Assembly (NCBI GenBank): GCA_021847165.1
Contig: JAJZUH010000069.1
Coordinates: forward strand, 1-9,983
Origin: Pseudomonadota bacterium
GTDB lineage: Bacteria; Pseudomonadota; Gammaproteobacteria; Burkholderiales; Gallionellaceae
DNA length: 9,983 nt
Direction of reading: 5' to 3'
How positions within the stretch are numbered: position 1 is the first letter of the stretch; each line of letters starts with the position of its first letter. The notes under the pieces were generated by a model. It saw only the letters and a program-made list of their open reading frames with translations, did not search any database and was not told the DNA's origin. This document shows positions 1-8,107 of the stretch, piece by piece. The translations under genes and the position numbers were made by a program.

Positions 1-374
1 CGCACATCCTGGTCGACTCCGAAGACGAAGCCAAGAAGGTGGTTGCGGCATTGAAGAAGGGTGCCAAGTTCGCCAAGATCGCCAAGGCCGAAAGCAAGGA
101 TCCGGGCTCCAAGAACAACGGCGGCGACCTGGGCTGGGCGGTTCCCTCCAACTTCGTGCAGCCCTTTGCCCAGGCCGTGCTCAAGCTGAACAAGGGCGAG
201 GTCAGCGCACCGGTGCAAACCCAGTTCGGCTGGCACGTCATCAAGCTGGAAGACACGCGCGAACTGAAGGTGCCGACCTTCGAAGAAATCAAGCCCAACC
301 TGGAGAAACGCAAACAGCAGGAGGCCATCCAGAAGGCGATCGAAGAACTTCGCAGCAAGGCCAAGATCGAGTAA
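1..374 (+). CDS. Peptidyl-prolyl cis-trans isomerase, parvulin (PpiC/SurA/PrsA-like) type, 3' part
   Basis: The gene runs in from the left edge; the reading frame uses codons from position 3 and ends at TAA 372-374, leaving about 123 residues. The visible part begins HILVDSEDEA, the first strand of a parvulin domain, and continues through the family landmarks GGDLGW, an NFVQPFAQAV helix and FGWHVIKLED, the last strand with its conserved histidine. A charged helical tail rich in Lys, Glu and Gln (about 30 residues) closes the protein, as in periplasmic PpiC/PrsA-like foldases. Proteins of this family catalyse prolyl bond isomerisation and help fold exported proteins. The N-terminal signal peptide and chaperone region lie outside the window, so its export is inferred from family. 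The in-frame GTG at 39 is inside the domain and is not the start. A strong hairpin terminator follows 11 bases after the stop. The family call is firm; the exact subfamily is not. Confidence 0.93.
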   Translation, partial: HILVDSEDEAKKVVAALKKGAKFAKIAKAESKDPGSKNNGGDLGWAVPSNFVQPFAQAVLKLNKGEVSAPVQTQFGWHVIKLEDTRELKVPTFEEIKPNLEKRKQQEAIQKAIEELRSKAKIE

Positions 375-385
375 AGCGATCCGGC

Positions 386-427
386 CCCAATGAAAAAGGC
401 GACCTTCGGGTCGCCTTTTTCATTGGG
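386..427. terminator. Bidirectional intrinsic terminator between convergent genes
   Basis: A perfect 19-bp inverted repeat (386-404 with 409-427) encloses the tetraloop TTCG. The arms have a GGCGACC core flanked by A5 on the left and T5 on the right, so either strand gives a GC hairpin followed by a U-tract. On the + transcript the loop is C(UUCG)G, a very stable tetraloop. It lies between the isomerase stop (374) and the convergent outer-membrane channel stop (483) and can end both transcripts. Confidence 0.93.
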
Positions 428-482
428 CATTCACTGCCCGCGTCATGCAACTGCTGCACCGCGCATCAGAAGCCGGAGCAAA

Positions 483-1928
483 TCAAGGCGCCCTGGCCAC
501 GTCCTGATTCTTCCAGCCGCCGCCCAGCGCCTTGAACATATCGGCTACGGCACTGCGTTGCGCACGTTCGGCATCGAGGCGATTCAACTGCGCCTGCAGG
601 TAGTTGCGCTCCACATCCAGCAGTTCCAGACGGCTGGCGATACCCGCCTGATAACGCAGTTCGGCCTGCTTGTAGGCTTGCTGCAGGGCATCGCTGCGCG
701 TGGTCTCGTAGCTCAGCACCTGCCTGGCCGAATCCTGCGCCGACAAGGCGTTGCGCACATCGCCGAATGCGCTGGCGACCGCCTGCTTGTACTGGATCAG
801 CGCCTGGTCGCGACGAGCCTCCGCCGCATCCACCTGGAAACCGATGCGCCCGGCGTCGAAGATCGGCTGCGTGACGTTGCCGGCGAACTGGAAGATGCTG
901 GCCGGTTTGGTGAACATGTTGGAGAAGGCGACGCTTTCGCTACCGAGATAGGAGGTCAGCGAGATCGAGGGAAAATACTGCGCCCTGGCCACGCCGATGC
1001 GCGCATTCAGCGCCACCAGCCGCTGCTCGGCATCCTGCAGGTCCGGCCTGCGCAGCAGCAGGTCGGATGGCAATCCTTCCGGTACCGTCACCACCGGCAG
1101 CGACGGGTTGCCGCGGCGCAGCTCGCTCGCCATCACGTCGCGCGGCGAACGTCCCAGCAGCAGGGTCAGCGCGGTTTCCTGCTTGCTGCGCTGCAAGGCG
1201 AGAGAACTGAGCTGCGATTGCACGGCTGCCACATCGGCTTCGGCCTGGTGCAGGTCGTACTCGGAAAGCATGCCGACGCCGAGCTGCAGCTTGTTCAGCT
1301 CCAGCCGTTCCTGGCGGCTGGCCAGCAGGCGCTTGACCGCCGCCTCCTGTGCATCCAGCGAAACCAGGGTGAAATATTGCTGTGCCACTTGCGTGGTCAG
1401 CGTCAGGCGCACCGTCTGCTTCGCCGACTCGGCGCTCAGCAGATCCGCGCGTGCCGCTTCGGTGGCGCGGCGCAGCTTGCCCCACAGATCCAGCTCGTAG
1501 CTCGCATCTAGGCTGACATGCGAGAAGTTCTGCGTGGGCGGAATGTATGCCGGCAGCGGGAACGTGCCGACGGTGGAAGCCTTGGTGCGGCTCTGGCTCG
1601 CGTTGGCGCTCACCTGAGGAAATTGGTCCGCCTGGGTGATGCCCAGCTGGGCGCGCACTTCCAGCACATGGGCCGCAGCCACCTGAATGTCCGCATTGTG
1701 CGCCAGGGCTTCGTCTTCCAGCTGGTCCAGCACGGCATCGGCGTACAGGTGCCACCATTGATCGGTCGCGCTGCTTGCCTGCACGGCTGCAGCATCCCGC
1801 TGCGCGGGCCAGTTTTCCGGCAGCGCCATCTCGGGGCGCTTGTAGTCCGGCCCGCTGGTGCAGGCCGCCAGCACGCAGGACATCAGCAGTATCCCGGCCG
1901 CTTTCTTGTTTCGTTTCACATTACTCAT
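483..1928 (-). CDS. Outer-membrane efflux channel lipoprotein, NodT family (TolC/OprM-like)
   Basis: This is the outer-membrane channel of the efflux system: a trimeric beta-barrel plus periplasmic alpha-barrel that lets substrates exit. The 481-residue product starts with a lipoprotein signal (basic N-terminus, hydrophobic stretch, lipobox LAAC with Cys23), followed by GPDYKRPE typical of NodT proteins. Two OEP repeats follow, at roughly 60-260 and 285-465. Signatures seen are YELDLWGK (144-151), LPSDLLLRRPDL (286-297), ARAQYFPSISLT (314-325), QPIFDAGRIG (354-363) and the C-terminal ALGGGW (467-472). I chose ATG 1926-1928 because AAGGAGGA (1934-1941) sits five bases upstream and the signal peptide begins there; the longer form starting at 2009 would bury the signal peptide. 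The start overlaps the pump stop by 8 nt (ATGAGTAA), so translation is probably coupled. Length and motifs are normal for the family. The substrate cannot be told from sequence. Confidence 0.96.
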   Translation of the reverse strand: MSNVKRNKKAAGILLMSCVLAACTSGPDYKRPEMALPENWPAQRDAAAVQASSATDQWWHLYADAVLDQLEDEALAHNADIQVAAAHVLEVRAQLGITQADQFPQVSANASQSRTKASTVGTFPLPAYIPPTQNFSHVSLDASYELDLWGKLRRATEAARADLLSAESAKQTVRLTLTTQVAQQYFTLVSLDAQEAAVKRLLASRQERLELNKLQLGVGMLSEYDLHQAEADVAAVQSQLSSLALQRSKQETALTLLLGRSPRDVMASELRRGNPSLPVVTVPEGLPSDLLLRRPDLQDAEQRLVALNARIGVARAQYFPSISLTSYLGSESVAFSNMFTKPASIFQFAGNVTQPIFDAGRIGFQVDAAEARRDQALIQYKQAVASAFGDVRNALSAQDSARQVLSYETTRSDALQQAYKQAELRYQAGIASRLELLDVERNYLQAQLNRLDAERAQRSAVADMFKALGGGWKNQDVARAP

Positions 1929-4900
1929 GTTTGTCCTCCTTGTGCCGGGCATGACCGGGGAAAATACGGCGGACCACCACGAAGAACACCGGCACCATGA
2001 ATATGGCAATGACGGTCGCGGCGATCATGCCCCCCATCACGCCCGTACCGATGGCGTGACGCCCGTTCGCACCGGCCCCGCTGGAAATGGCCAGCGGCAA
2101 CACGCCGAAGATGAACGCGATCGAGGTCATCAGGATGGGACGCAGGCGGCGCCGGCACGCTTCCAGGGTTGCCTCGATCAGGCCATGCCCCTCTTCCAGC
2201 AGGTCGTTGGCAAACTGGATGATCAGGATCGCGTTCTTCGCCGCCAGGCCGATGATAACGATCAGGCCGACCTTGAAGTAGACATCGTTGGGCAGCCCGC
2301 GCAGCGTCACCGCCAGCACGGCGCCGAGGATGCCGATAGGCACCACCAGAATCACCGCCAGCGGGATGGACCAGCTCTCATACAATGCCGCCAGGCACAG
2401 GAACACGGCGATCACCGACAGGGCGAACAGGAACGGCGCCTGATTGCCCGAGATGCGTTCTTCCCGGGATGTGCCGGACCATTCGAAGCCCATCCCCGGC
2501 GGCAGCCTGGAGGCGACATCTTCCATCGCCAGCAGCGCCTCGCCGGTGCTGTGCCCGGGCGCGGGGCTGCCGGAGATCTTCATCGCCGGCAGGCCATTGT
2601 AACGGTCCAGCTTGGGCGACGCAGCCACCCAGCGGGTCCTCACGAATTCGGACAATGGCACCATGCCGCCATCCATGTTGCGTACCGGTATGCGCATGAT
2701 CTGCGTCGGCGTGGTGCGGTTCTCCGCATCGGCCTGCATCTGCACGCGCAGGATGCGGCCGTCGCGCACGAAATCGTTGATATAGGCCACCCCCAGCATG
2801 GATTGCAGGGTATCGTTCAGGTTCGCTATGTCGATGCCCAAGGCCTTCGCCTTCAGGCGATCCACCTCGATCTGCAGTTGCGGTCCGGCCTCCTGCCCTT
2901 CCGGCCGCACGCTGCCGATCACCGGGTTCTTGCTGGCCATGCCCAGTACCATATTGCGCGCCTCGATCAGCTTCTCCCGCCCCAGCCCGGAACGGTCCTC
3001 CAGCCGGAAATCGAAACCGCCCGTGGCCGCCAGTTCGGGAATCGGCGGCACGTTGAGGGCGAAGATGAACGCCTGCTTGATGCGGAACAACATCATGTTG
3101 GCGCGCTTCACCAGCGTGGCTGCCGAACTGTTCGGGCTGGGCCGCTCGTCCCAATCCTTGAGCCGCACGAACACCGTCGCGGCGTTCTGTCCGCGCCCGA
3201 AGAAGGAGAATCCGAGCACGCCGATGGCATGCGCCACTTCCGGCTGCTTCATGTAGTACTGCTCCACTTCGCTCAGCACCTCCCGCGAACGCTCGCGGGT
3301 GGCGCCGGGCGGCAACTGGATCACGTTGATGAAATAGCCCTGGTCCTCGTCCGGCAGGAAACTGGTCGGCAGGTGCACGAACAGCCAGCCCAGCGCCGCC
3401 AGGATCACCGCATAGAAAGCGAGGGCGCGGCCCATGCGCTTGAGGATCCTGCCGACCCAGTTCTGGTAGCCCAGCGAGGTTCTGGCAAAGGCCCGGTTGA
3501 ACCAGCCGAAGAAGCCCCGCTCCGCGCCCGGATCCTTGTTCGGCGCATGCTTCAGCAGCGTGGCGCAAAGCGCCGGCGTCAGCGTCAGCGCCATCAGCAG
3601 GGAGAACAGGATGGTCATGATCAGCGTGACCGAGAACTGGCGGTAGATCGCCCCCACCGAGCCGCTGAAGAACGCCATCGGCACGAACACGGCGCACAGC
3701 ACCAGGGTGATGGCGATGATGGCGCCGTAGATCTGCTCCATGGCCTTGTAGGTCGCCTCCCGCGGAGGCAGGCCATCCTCGGTCATGATGCGTTCCACGT
3801 TCTCCACCACCACGATGGCATCGTCCACCACGATACCGATGGCAAGCACCATCGCGAACAGCGTCAGCGTATTGATCGAATAGCCGATGGCGAACAGTCC
3901 CACCATGCCGCCCACCAGCGCCACGGGCACGACGATGCTGGGGATGAAGGTCGCGCGGAAATTGCCCAGAAACAGGTAGATGACAACGAACACCAGCAGC
4001 ATCGCTTCAGCCAGGGTTTTCACCACTTCGGCGATGGAGATCTGGATGAACTGCGACGTATCGTACGGGATGAGCCAATCGACGCCCTTGGGGAATGCCT
4101 TGGCCAGCTCGGCCATCTTGGCCTTGACCGCCTTGGCGGTATCCAGCGCATTCGCTTCCGGCGTGGTACGGATGGCGATCGCCGCCGCAGGCTGGCCGTC
4201 GATACGGGCGGCGATGGAATAATCCTGTGCCCCCAGCTCCACGCGCGCCACATCCCTGACGCGTACCGTGGAGCCATCCGGATTGGCGCGCACGATGATG
4301 TCGCCGAATTGTTCCGGAGTCTTGAGCCGGCTCTTGGTGACGAGCACCGCATTCAGCTGCTGTCCCGGCGCTGCCGGCAGCTGCCCGAGCTCGCCGATCG
4401 CCAGCTCGGTGTTCTGGGCACGGACCGCCGCGCTGACATCGCCGGGCGACAGGTTATAGGAATGCAGCTTGTCCGGCTTCAGCCACAGGCGCATCGAGTA
4501 TTCGGTGCCGAACAGGATCGCCTCGCCCACGCCCGGCACGCGACGGATGCTGTCCAGCAGGCTGGTGGCGGCATAGCTGCCGAGCGCCACGTTGTCGCGG
4601 CTCTTGTCCGGCGATGTCAGCGCGATGAACATCAGATAGTTGCGCGCCGATTTCGCCACGGTGACGCCGATACGGCGCACGTCCTCCGGCAAGCGCGCCT
4701 CGGCGCGCTTGATGCGGTTCTGCGTCTCGACCGAGGCCGCATCCAGGTTGGTGCCGGCCTCGAAGGTCAGGGTGATCGTCCCCAGTCCCAGCTCGGAGGA
4801 CGACTCCATGTACAGCAGGTGCTCGATGCCGTTCAGTTCCTGCTCGATCAGCGCGACCGCGGTATCCTCGACCACCTGTGCCGAAGCGCCCGGATAGTTG

Positions 4901-5043
4901 AGCGTGATCGCCAGCGCCGGGGGCGCGACCGAAGGATAGGAGGTGACCGGCAGGCCGCGCATCGCCAGGCCGCCGGCCAGCAGGATGATGAGCGCGATTA
5001 CCCAGGCAAAGATAGGGCGGTCGATAAAGAATTTTGCGAACAC
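1921..5043 (-). CDS. RND multidrug efflux pump, inner-membrane permease (HAE1/AcrB-like)
   Basis: This is the proton-driven inner-membrane pump, 1040 residues against about 1049 for AcrB. It opens FAKFFIDRPIFAWV, the canonical first helix, which supports the GTG start at 5043. GAGGGG overlapping the adaptor stop supplies a ribosome binding site. The proton relay is complete: D407 and D408 in GIVVDDAIVVVEN, K936 in LAAKNAIL (AcrB K940), R966 (R971) and T973 (T978). Large periplasmic loops lie at about 30-335 and 560-870. GFSFFGRGQN (611-620) matches the AcrB switch loop, with F612 and F614 for F615 and F617. In the AcrB drug pocket, F178 and F628 have Phe counterparts (F178, F625), while F136 and F610 appear as Tyr136 and Ile607. 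This is a hydrophobic/amphiphilic efflux type rather than a heavy-metal (CusA) type, by length and motifs. It lies 9 nt after the adaptor gene and overlaps the channel gene by 8 nt. Exact substrates are unknown. Confidence 0.97.
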   Translation of the reverse strand: MFAKFFIDRPIFAWVIALIILLAGGLAMRGLPVTSYPSVAPPALAITLNYPGASAQVVEDTAVALIEQELNGIEHLLYMESSSELGLGTITLTFEAGTNLDAASVETQNRIKRAEARLPEDVRRIGVTVAKSARNYLMFIALTSPDKSRDNVALGSYAATSLLDSIRRVPGVGEAILFGTEYSMRLWLKPDKLHSYNLSPGDVSAAVRAQNTELAIGELGQLPAAPGQQLNAVLVTKSRLKTPEQFGDIIVRANPDGSTVRVRDVARVELGAQDYSIAARIDGQPAAAIAIRTTPEANALDTAKAVKAKMAELAKAFPKGVDWLIPYDTSQFIQISIAEVVKTLAEAMLLVFVVIYLFLGNFRATFIPSIVVPVALVGGMVGLFAIGYSINTLTLFAMVLAIGIVVDDAIVVVENVERIMTEDGLPPREATYKAMEQIYGAIIAITLVLCAVFVPMAFFSGSVGAIYRQFSVTLIMTILFSLLMALTLTPALCATLLKHAPNKDPGAERGFFGWFNRAFARTSLGYQNWVGRILKRMGRALAFYAVILAALGWLFVHLPTSFLPDEDQGYFINVIQLPPGATRERSREVLSEVEQYYMKQPEVAHAIGVLGFSFFGRGQNAATVFVRLKDWDERPSPNSSAATLVKRANMMLFRIKQAFIFALNVPPIPELAATGGFDFRLEDRSGLGREKLIEARNMVLGMASKNPVIGSVRPEGQEAGPQLQIEVDRLKAKALGIDIANLNDTLQSMLGVAYINDFVRDGRILRVQMQADAENRTTPTQIMRIPVRNMDGGMVPLSEFVRTRWVAASPKLDRYNGLPAMKISGSPAPGHSTGEALLAMEDVASRLPPGMGFEWSGTSREERISGNQAPFLFALSVIAVFLCLAALYESWSIPLAVILVVPIGILGAVLAVTLRGLPNDVYFKVGLIVIIGLAAKNAILIIQFANDLLEEGHGLIEATLEACRRRLRPILMTSIAFIFGVLPLAISSGAGANGRHAIGTGVMGGMIAATVIAIFMVPVFFVVVRRIFPGHARHKEDKHE

Positions 5044-5052
5044 GGCGCCCCT

Positions 5053-6210
5053 CTATTTCTTGTCTTGAGTTGCAGACGTGTCCGGCGCAGACGGGCTACC
5101 CTCGGGATGCCACTCGACCGCACGTACCGGCGCGCCGGGGCGCACCTTCTGGATGCCGTTCACGATCACCTGGTCGCCCGGCTTCAGGCCTTCGAGGATG
5201 ACGAAATCGCTGCCTGCCATGCTGCCGGTCCTGACCGGGCGCATCGCAACCTTGCTTTCCTCATCCACCACCAGCACGAACTGGCCTTGCGTGGCCGTCT
5301 GCACGGCGCGCTGGGGCACCCGGATGCTGTCGTCGGAACTGCCTTCAGGCAAACGGATGCTTGCGAACATGCCGGGCAACAGTTGCTGTTTCGGGTTGGG
5401 GAATTCGGCGCGCAGCGACACGCTGCCGGTGCCCGGATCGACGGCAAGGTTGGAGAACAGCAGCTTGCCGGGATACGGATAGATGCTGCCGTCATCGAGG
5501 ACCAGCTGCACTTCCGCCCCCTTCGCCTGTTTCAGCTTGCCGGATTCGAATTCCTGCTGCAGGCGCATCATGTCGGCGTCCGGCTGGGTGAAATTGGCAT
5601 AGATGGGATTGACCTGCTCGATGGTGGCGAGCAAGGTGGATTCGCCGCGGCCGACCAGCGCACCTTCGGTCACCAGGGCGCGTCCGATGCGTCCGGCGAT
5701 CGGTGCCGGCACATGCGTGTTCTCGAAATCGAGCTGTGCCCTGGACATGGCAGCCTCGGCCTGCTTCACCTTGGCCTCGGCCAGGTCGTAATCCTGCTGG
5801 CTCACCGCTTTCGCCGCCAGCAACGGCTTGTAGCGTTCCAGCGTCTGGCGCGCCACGCTCAGATCGGATTTGGCCGATTCGTAAGCGGTGCGGTAGTTGC
5901 GCGGATCGATCAGGAACAGGGTATCGCCCGCTTTCACGTCGCTGCCCTCGGTGAACTGGCGCTTCTCGACGATGCCCTCGACTCGCGCGCGAACCTGTGC
6001 CGTCCGGTAGGCCTCCAGTCGTCCCGGCAGATCCTGGGTCAGCACCACCGATCCCTTCGCCACCGTCACCACATCGACTTCAAACGGCGGAGGCGCAGCT
6101 GCGGCAGCTGGCGCCTGCTGTCCGCCGCCCCCCTTCGAATCGCATGCGGCAAGCGAGAACAACGCAGCAAGAACGGCAATGGCAGTGAGGGAACTTGTTT
6201 TTGTTTTCAT
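5053..6210 (-). CDS. RND efflux periplasmic adaptor lipoprotein (membrane fusion protein, AcrA/MexA-like)
   Basis: This is the periplasmic adaptor joining pump and outer-membrane channel. The 385-residue product has a lipoprotein signal with lipobox LAAC and Cys23, then a Gly/Gln/Ala/Pro linker (about 24-42). The first half of the membrane-proximal and barrel regions follows, with a lipoyl half (about 72-105, ending DTLFLIDPRNY). Next come an alpha-helical hairpin (about 106-165), the second lipoyl half (HVPAPIAGRIG), a beta-barrel (about 200-290) and the C-terminal membrane-proximal domain (about 295-365). The hairpin carries the R-x3-L-x6-S motif used for contact with TolC-type channels: R126, L130, S137. 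The start is ATG 6208-6210, with GGAG seven bases upstream. It is the first gene of the operon and precedes the pump by 9 nt. The C-terminus (after 370) is a short Ser/Pro/Asp tail. No defect is seen. The upstream region holds repeats that may be the operator. Confidence 0.96.
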   Translation of the reverse strand: MKTKTSSLTAIAVLAALFSLAACDSKGGGGQQAPAAAAAPPPFEVDVVTVAKGSVVLTQDLPGRLEAYRTAQVRARVEGIVEKRQFTEGSDVKAGDTLFLIDPRNYRTAYESAKSDLSVARQTLERYKPLLAAKAVSQQDYDLAEAKVKQAEAAMSRAQLDFENTHVPAPIAGRIGRALVTEGALVGRGESTLLATIEQVNPIYANFTQPDADMMRLQQEFESGKLKQAKGAEVQLVLDDGSIYPYPGKLLFSNLAVDPGTGSVSLRAEFPNPKQQLLPGMFASIRLPEGSSDDSIRVPQRAVQTATQGQFVLVVDEESKVAMRPVRTGSMAGSDFVILEGLKPGDQVIVNGIQKVRPGAPVRAVEWHPEGSPSAPDTSATQDKK

Positions 6211-6237
6211 CTAAAATCTCCGACCGGATTCTGAATG

Positions 6238-6309
6238 GCCAACAGGATAACATTATCGTTAGCAGGATAATAGTTAGCAGGATAACATTTATTTTCAATT
6301 CTGTTATCC
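6238..6309. repeat. GGATAA repeat cluster upstream of the efflux operon, possible operator array
   Basis: The 13-mer GTTAGCAGGATAA occurs exactly at 6258-6270 and 6273-6285 (15-bp period). A diverged copy GCCAACAGGATAA lies at 6238-6250. The 12-mer CAGGATAACATT occurs at 6243-6254 and 6278-6289. GGATAACA (6280-6287) also faces its inverse TGTTATCC (6302-6309) across 14 bp, a centre-to-centre distance of 22 bp, about two helical turns. GATAA-CA-TTATC (6246-6257) is a further small palindrome. The patch is AT-rich compared with its surroundings and lies 28-99 bases before the adaptor start. An operator for a transcription factor is inferred; no regulator is identifiable from the sequence. Confidence 0.6.
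6252..6298 (-). promoter_or_regulatory. Candidate promoter region of the efflux operon
   Basis: On the operon strand there is TTGAAA (6298-6293) followed after 20 bases by TATTAT (6272-6267), a spacer longer than the sigma70 optimum but like that of activator-dependent MerR-type promoters. A second -10-like box, GATAAT, lies at 6257-6252 but has no good -35 element. Both are inside the repeat cluster, so a bound protein would directly affect polymerase. Which box is used cannot be decided by eye. Confidence 0.35.
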
Positions 6310-6367
6310 ACGCATCGCGAGTACAAGACATGCGAACGTGGTTTAGGCGCGCCCACCCGCCGCATCA

Positions 6368-8107
6368 TCAACGGGCCTTTGCATCGCCGTGCTTGTCCTG
6401 ATACATCGCCGCATCGGCATTGTTCAATATGGTTTCCATATCGAAGCCGTCGTCCGGATAGAGGGCGATGCCCAGACTGCCCGAGATATTGACCGTATGG
6501 CTGTCGAGGACAAACGGCTGGCGCAATGCGGTCTGGATTTTCTCGGCCAGGATCGACACGTCTTTCTGGGTCATGACCTCCGAGACCAGGATCGCGAATT
6601 CGTCGCCGCCGAAACGCGAGACGGTATCGATCTCGCGCACCAGAGATTTCAGCCTGTCCGCGACCGCCATCAGCAGCTGGTCGCCAACCTGGTGTCCCAG
6701 CGTATCGTTCACCGGCTTGAACCGGTCCAGGTCGATATACATGACGGCAAACTTTTTTGAATAGCGCCTGGCGACCGCCAGCTGCTGGTTGAAGCGGTCG
6801 CGGAACAGCAGGCGATTGGGCAACCCGGTGAGGAAATCATGCTGTGCGTGATGGGCCACCGTCTCCTGTTCCGCCTTCATCTGCGTGATATCGGAAAAGA
6901 TGCCGATGCGGTTGACCACCTTGCCCTGCGCATCCTTGAGCGTATAGATGGACAGTTTTTCCAGATAGGCCTCGCCGTCCTTGCGGCGATTCCAGATTTC
7001 GCCCTCCCAATGGCCGGTTGCGAGCAGCATCCGCCACATGTCGGCATAGAATTCGCGCTCGTGCTTGCCCGAGGCCAGCAAACGCGGATCCTTGCCGAGC
7101 ACCTCCTCGCGCGCATAACCGGTCAGCGTAGTAAAGGCCGGGTTGGTCTCCTCGATGCGGTTTTCGGCATCCACGATGACGATGCCGTCGCTGCTCACGG
7201 CGGACACCCTGGCGTTCAGGGCGATCTGGTGCATCGCCTTGCGCTGCGCCGTGGACAGGATGGACAGCGCCATGCCCGCGACGGCCAGCAGCATCGCGAA
7301 CAGCCAGAAGTTGGCCATGCCGTAACGCACGAAATCGTCGGCAAAATATCCCGTCTGCAGGTAGGCTCCCGCGAGTACCTGGGCCATGAACATCACCTGG
7401 ATCAGCGCCGTGTTCCTCCGGCCGGTTCGCAAACCGGCCCAGATCAGCAGTGGATAGACCCAGGTCAGTCCCAGCGGTTCGTTCAGGGTGATGCCGGGCA
7501 GTTTCCAGCCTAAGAAGATGCTTTGCCCGACGGCAAAGGAGATCACCCACACGGCTCCCATCTCCCAGGTCCTGCGCACCTTGAAGAATCTCGACTGCTG
7601 CCGGGCGAACACCAGGATGATCGGGGCAATGAAGGCGATGCCCAGGACGTCGGCCCGCCACCATTGCCACATGACATCGGCCAGGATATCGCGCGTGACC
7701 ATGCCCGATGCCAGCAGTCCCAGCGGGCTGAATGTAGCACTGACGAGGGACGGGGCCACGCCGCCCAGCAGGATGAGCAGGTAAAGGTCGCGCAGGCGGC
7801 TCAAGGAAAGGTCGAGATTGCCGTACCGCCTGATCAGGCTATAGCCGACGTAGGCTTTCAGCGTATCCCCGAGCGAGAATGCCGCAGCAAAAACCAGCGG
7901 CGCATGGATCATCAAGGTGGTGAAGTAGGCTCCCAGGAACACCGCCGGAAGGTAGCGCGCACCGCCCAGCAGCAGCGCCACCAGCGCCAGCCCGCCCGGC
8001 GGCCAGAAGATCGTGGCACTGCTGCTCACCGCACCGAACACCAGGCCTATCTTGGCCAGGGCAAGATAGGCAACGACCAGACCGGCAGATTTGGCAATGT
8101 ATGGCAC
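6368..8107 (-). CDS. Membrane diguanylate cyclase, MASE1-PAS-GGDEF
   Basis: This is a predicted cyclic-di-GMP synthase under membrane sensor control. Starting at GTG 8107 the product has 579 residues. About 1-285 is a hydrophobic MASE1-type sensor with roughly eight membrane helices (including FWPPGGLALVALLLG near 34-48). About 295-410 is a PAS domain (DGIVIVD, NPAFTTLTGY, and a W/RRKDGE core, ending GIFSDITQMK). About 423-575 is the GGDEF domain. The active site is intact: D459 in DLDRFKPVND and G500-G501-D502-E503-F504. The inhibitory site R491-E-I-D494, five residues before GGDEF, is also present, so product inhibition is likely. No EAL domain follows. GTG 8113 gives two more residues, but AGGGG lies five bases before 8107 and directly abuts 8113, so I prefer 8107; a TGA just upstream in frame excludes longer forms. 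The ligand sensed is unknown. No terminator is visible after the stop, so readthrough into the efflux operon is possible. Confidence 0.94.
   Translation of the reverse strand: MPYIAKSAGLVVAYLALAKIGLVFGAVSSSATIFWPPGGLALVALLLGGARYLPAVFLGAYFTTLMIHAPLVFAAAFSLGDTLKAYVGYSLIRRYGNLDLSLSRLRDLYLLILLGGVAPSLVSATFSPLGLLASGMVTRDILADVMWQWWRADVLGIAFIAPIILVFARQQSRFFKVRRTWEMGAVWVISFAVGQSIFLGWKLPGITLNEPLGLTWVYPLLIWAGLRTGRRNTALIQVMFMAQVLAGAYLQTGYFADDFVRYGMANFWLFAMLLAVAGMALSILSTAQRKAMHQIALNARVSAVSSDGIVIVDAENRIEETNPAFTTLTGYAREEVLGKDPRLLASGKHEREFYADMWRMLLATGHWEGEIWNRRKDGEAYLEKLSIYTLKDAQGKVVNRIGIFSDITQMKAEQETVAHHAQHDFLTGLPNRLLFRDRFNQQLAVARRYSKKFAVMYIDLDRFKPVNDTLGHQVGDQLLMAVADRLKSLVREIDTVSRFGGDEFAILVSEVMTQKDVSILAEKIQTALRQPFVLDSHTVNISGSLGIALYPDDGFDMETILNNADAAMYQDKHGDAKAR

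Noticed and set aside
390..1511. A 373-codon + strand frame opposite the channel gene
   Set aside because: It has the same codon-register shadow effect, starts inside the terminator hairpin, and has no domain-like sequence.
1929..2009. 27-residue upstream extension of the channel protein
   Set aside because: It lies inside the pump gene, and AAGGAGGA plus the lipoprotein signal point to ATG 1928 instead.
1858..6234. A 1458-codon open frame on the + strand opposite the efflux pump and adaptor genes
   Set aside because: Its codons are in exact register with those of the pump and adaptor, so its stops would need TTA, CTA or TCA codons in those genes, which GC-rich codon use avoids. The product is a His/Arg/Gln/Asp-rich sequence without domains, while the minus-strand proteins are plainly real.
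6238..6285. CRISPR-like or integron attC-like reading of the repeats
   Set aside because: The units are only 13 bp with 2-7 bp between them, far too short for CRISPR. GTTAGCA does not fit the GTTRRRY core of attC, and no cas or integrase gene is nearby.
6080..6331. Small minus-strand ORF with a hydrophobic repeated peptide across the adaptor start
   Set aside because: The repeated peptide comes from the DNA repeats, there is no ribosome binding site before its ATG, and it overlaps the adaptor signal peptide out of frame.
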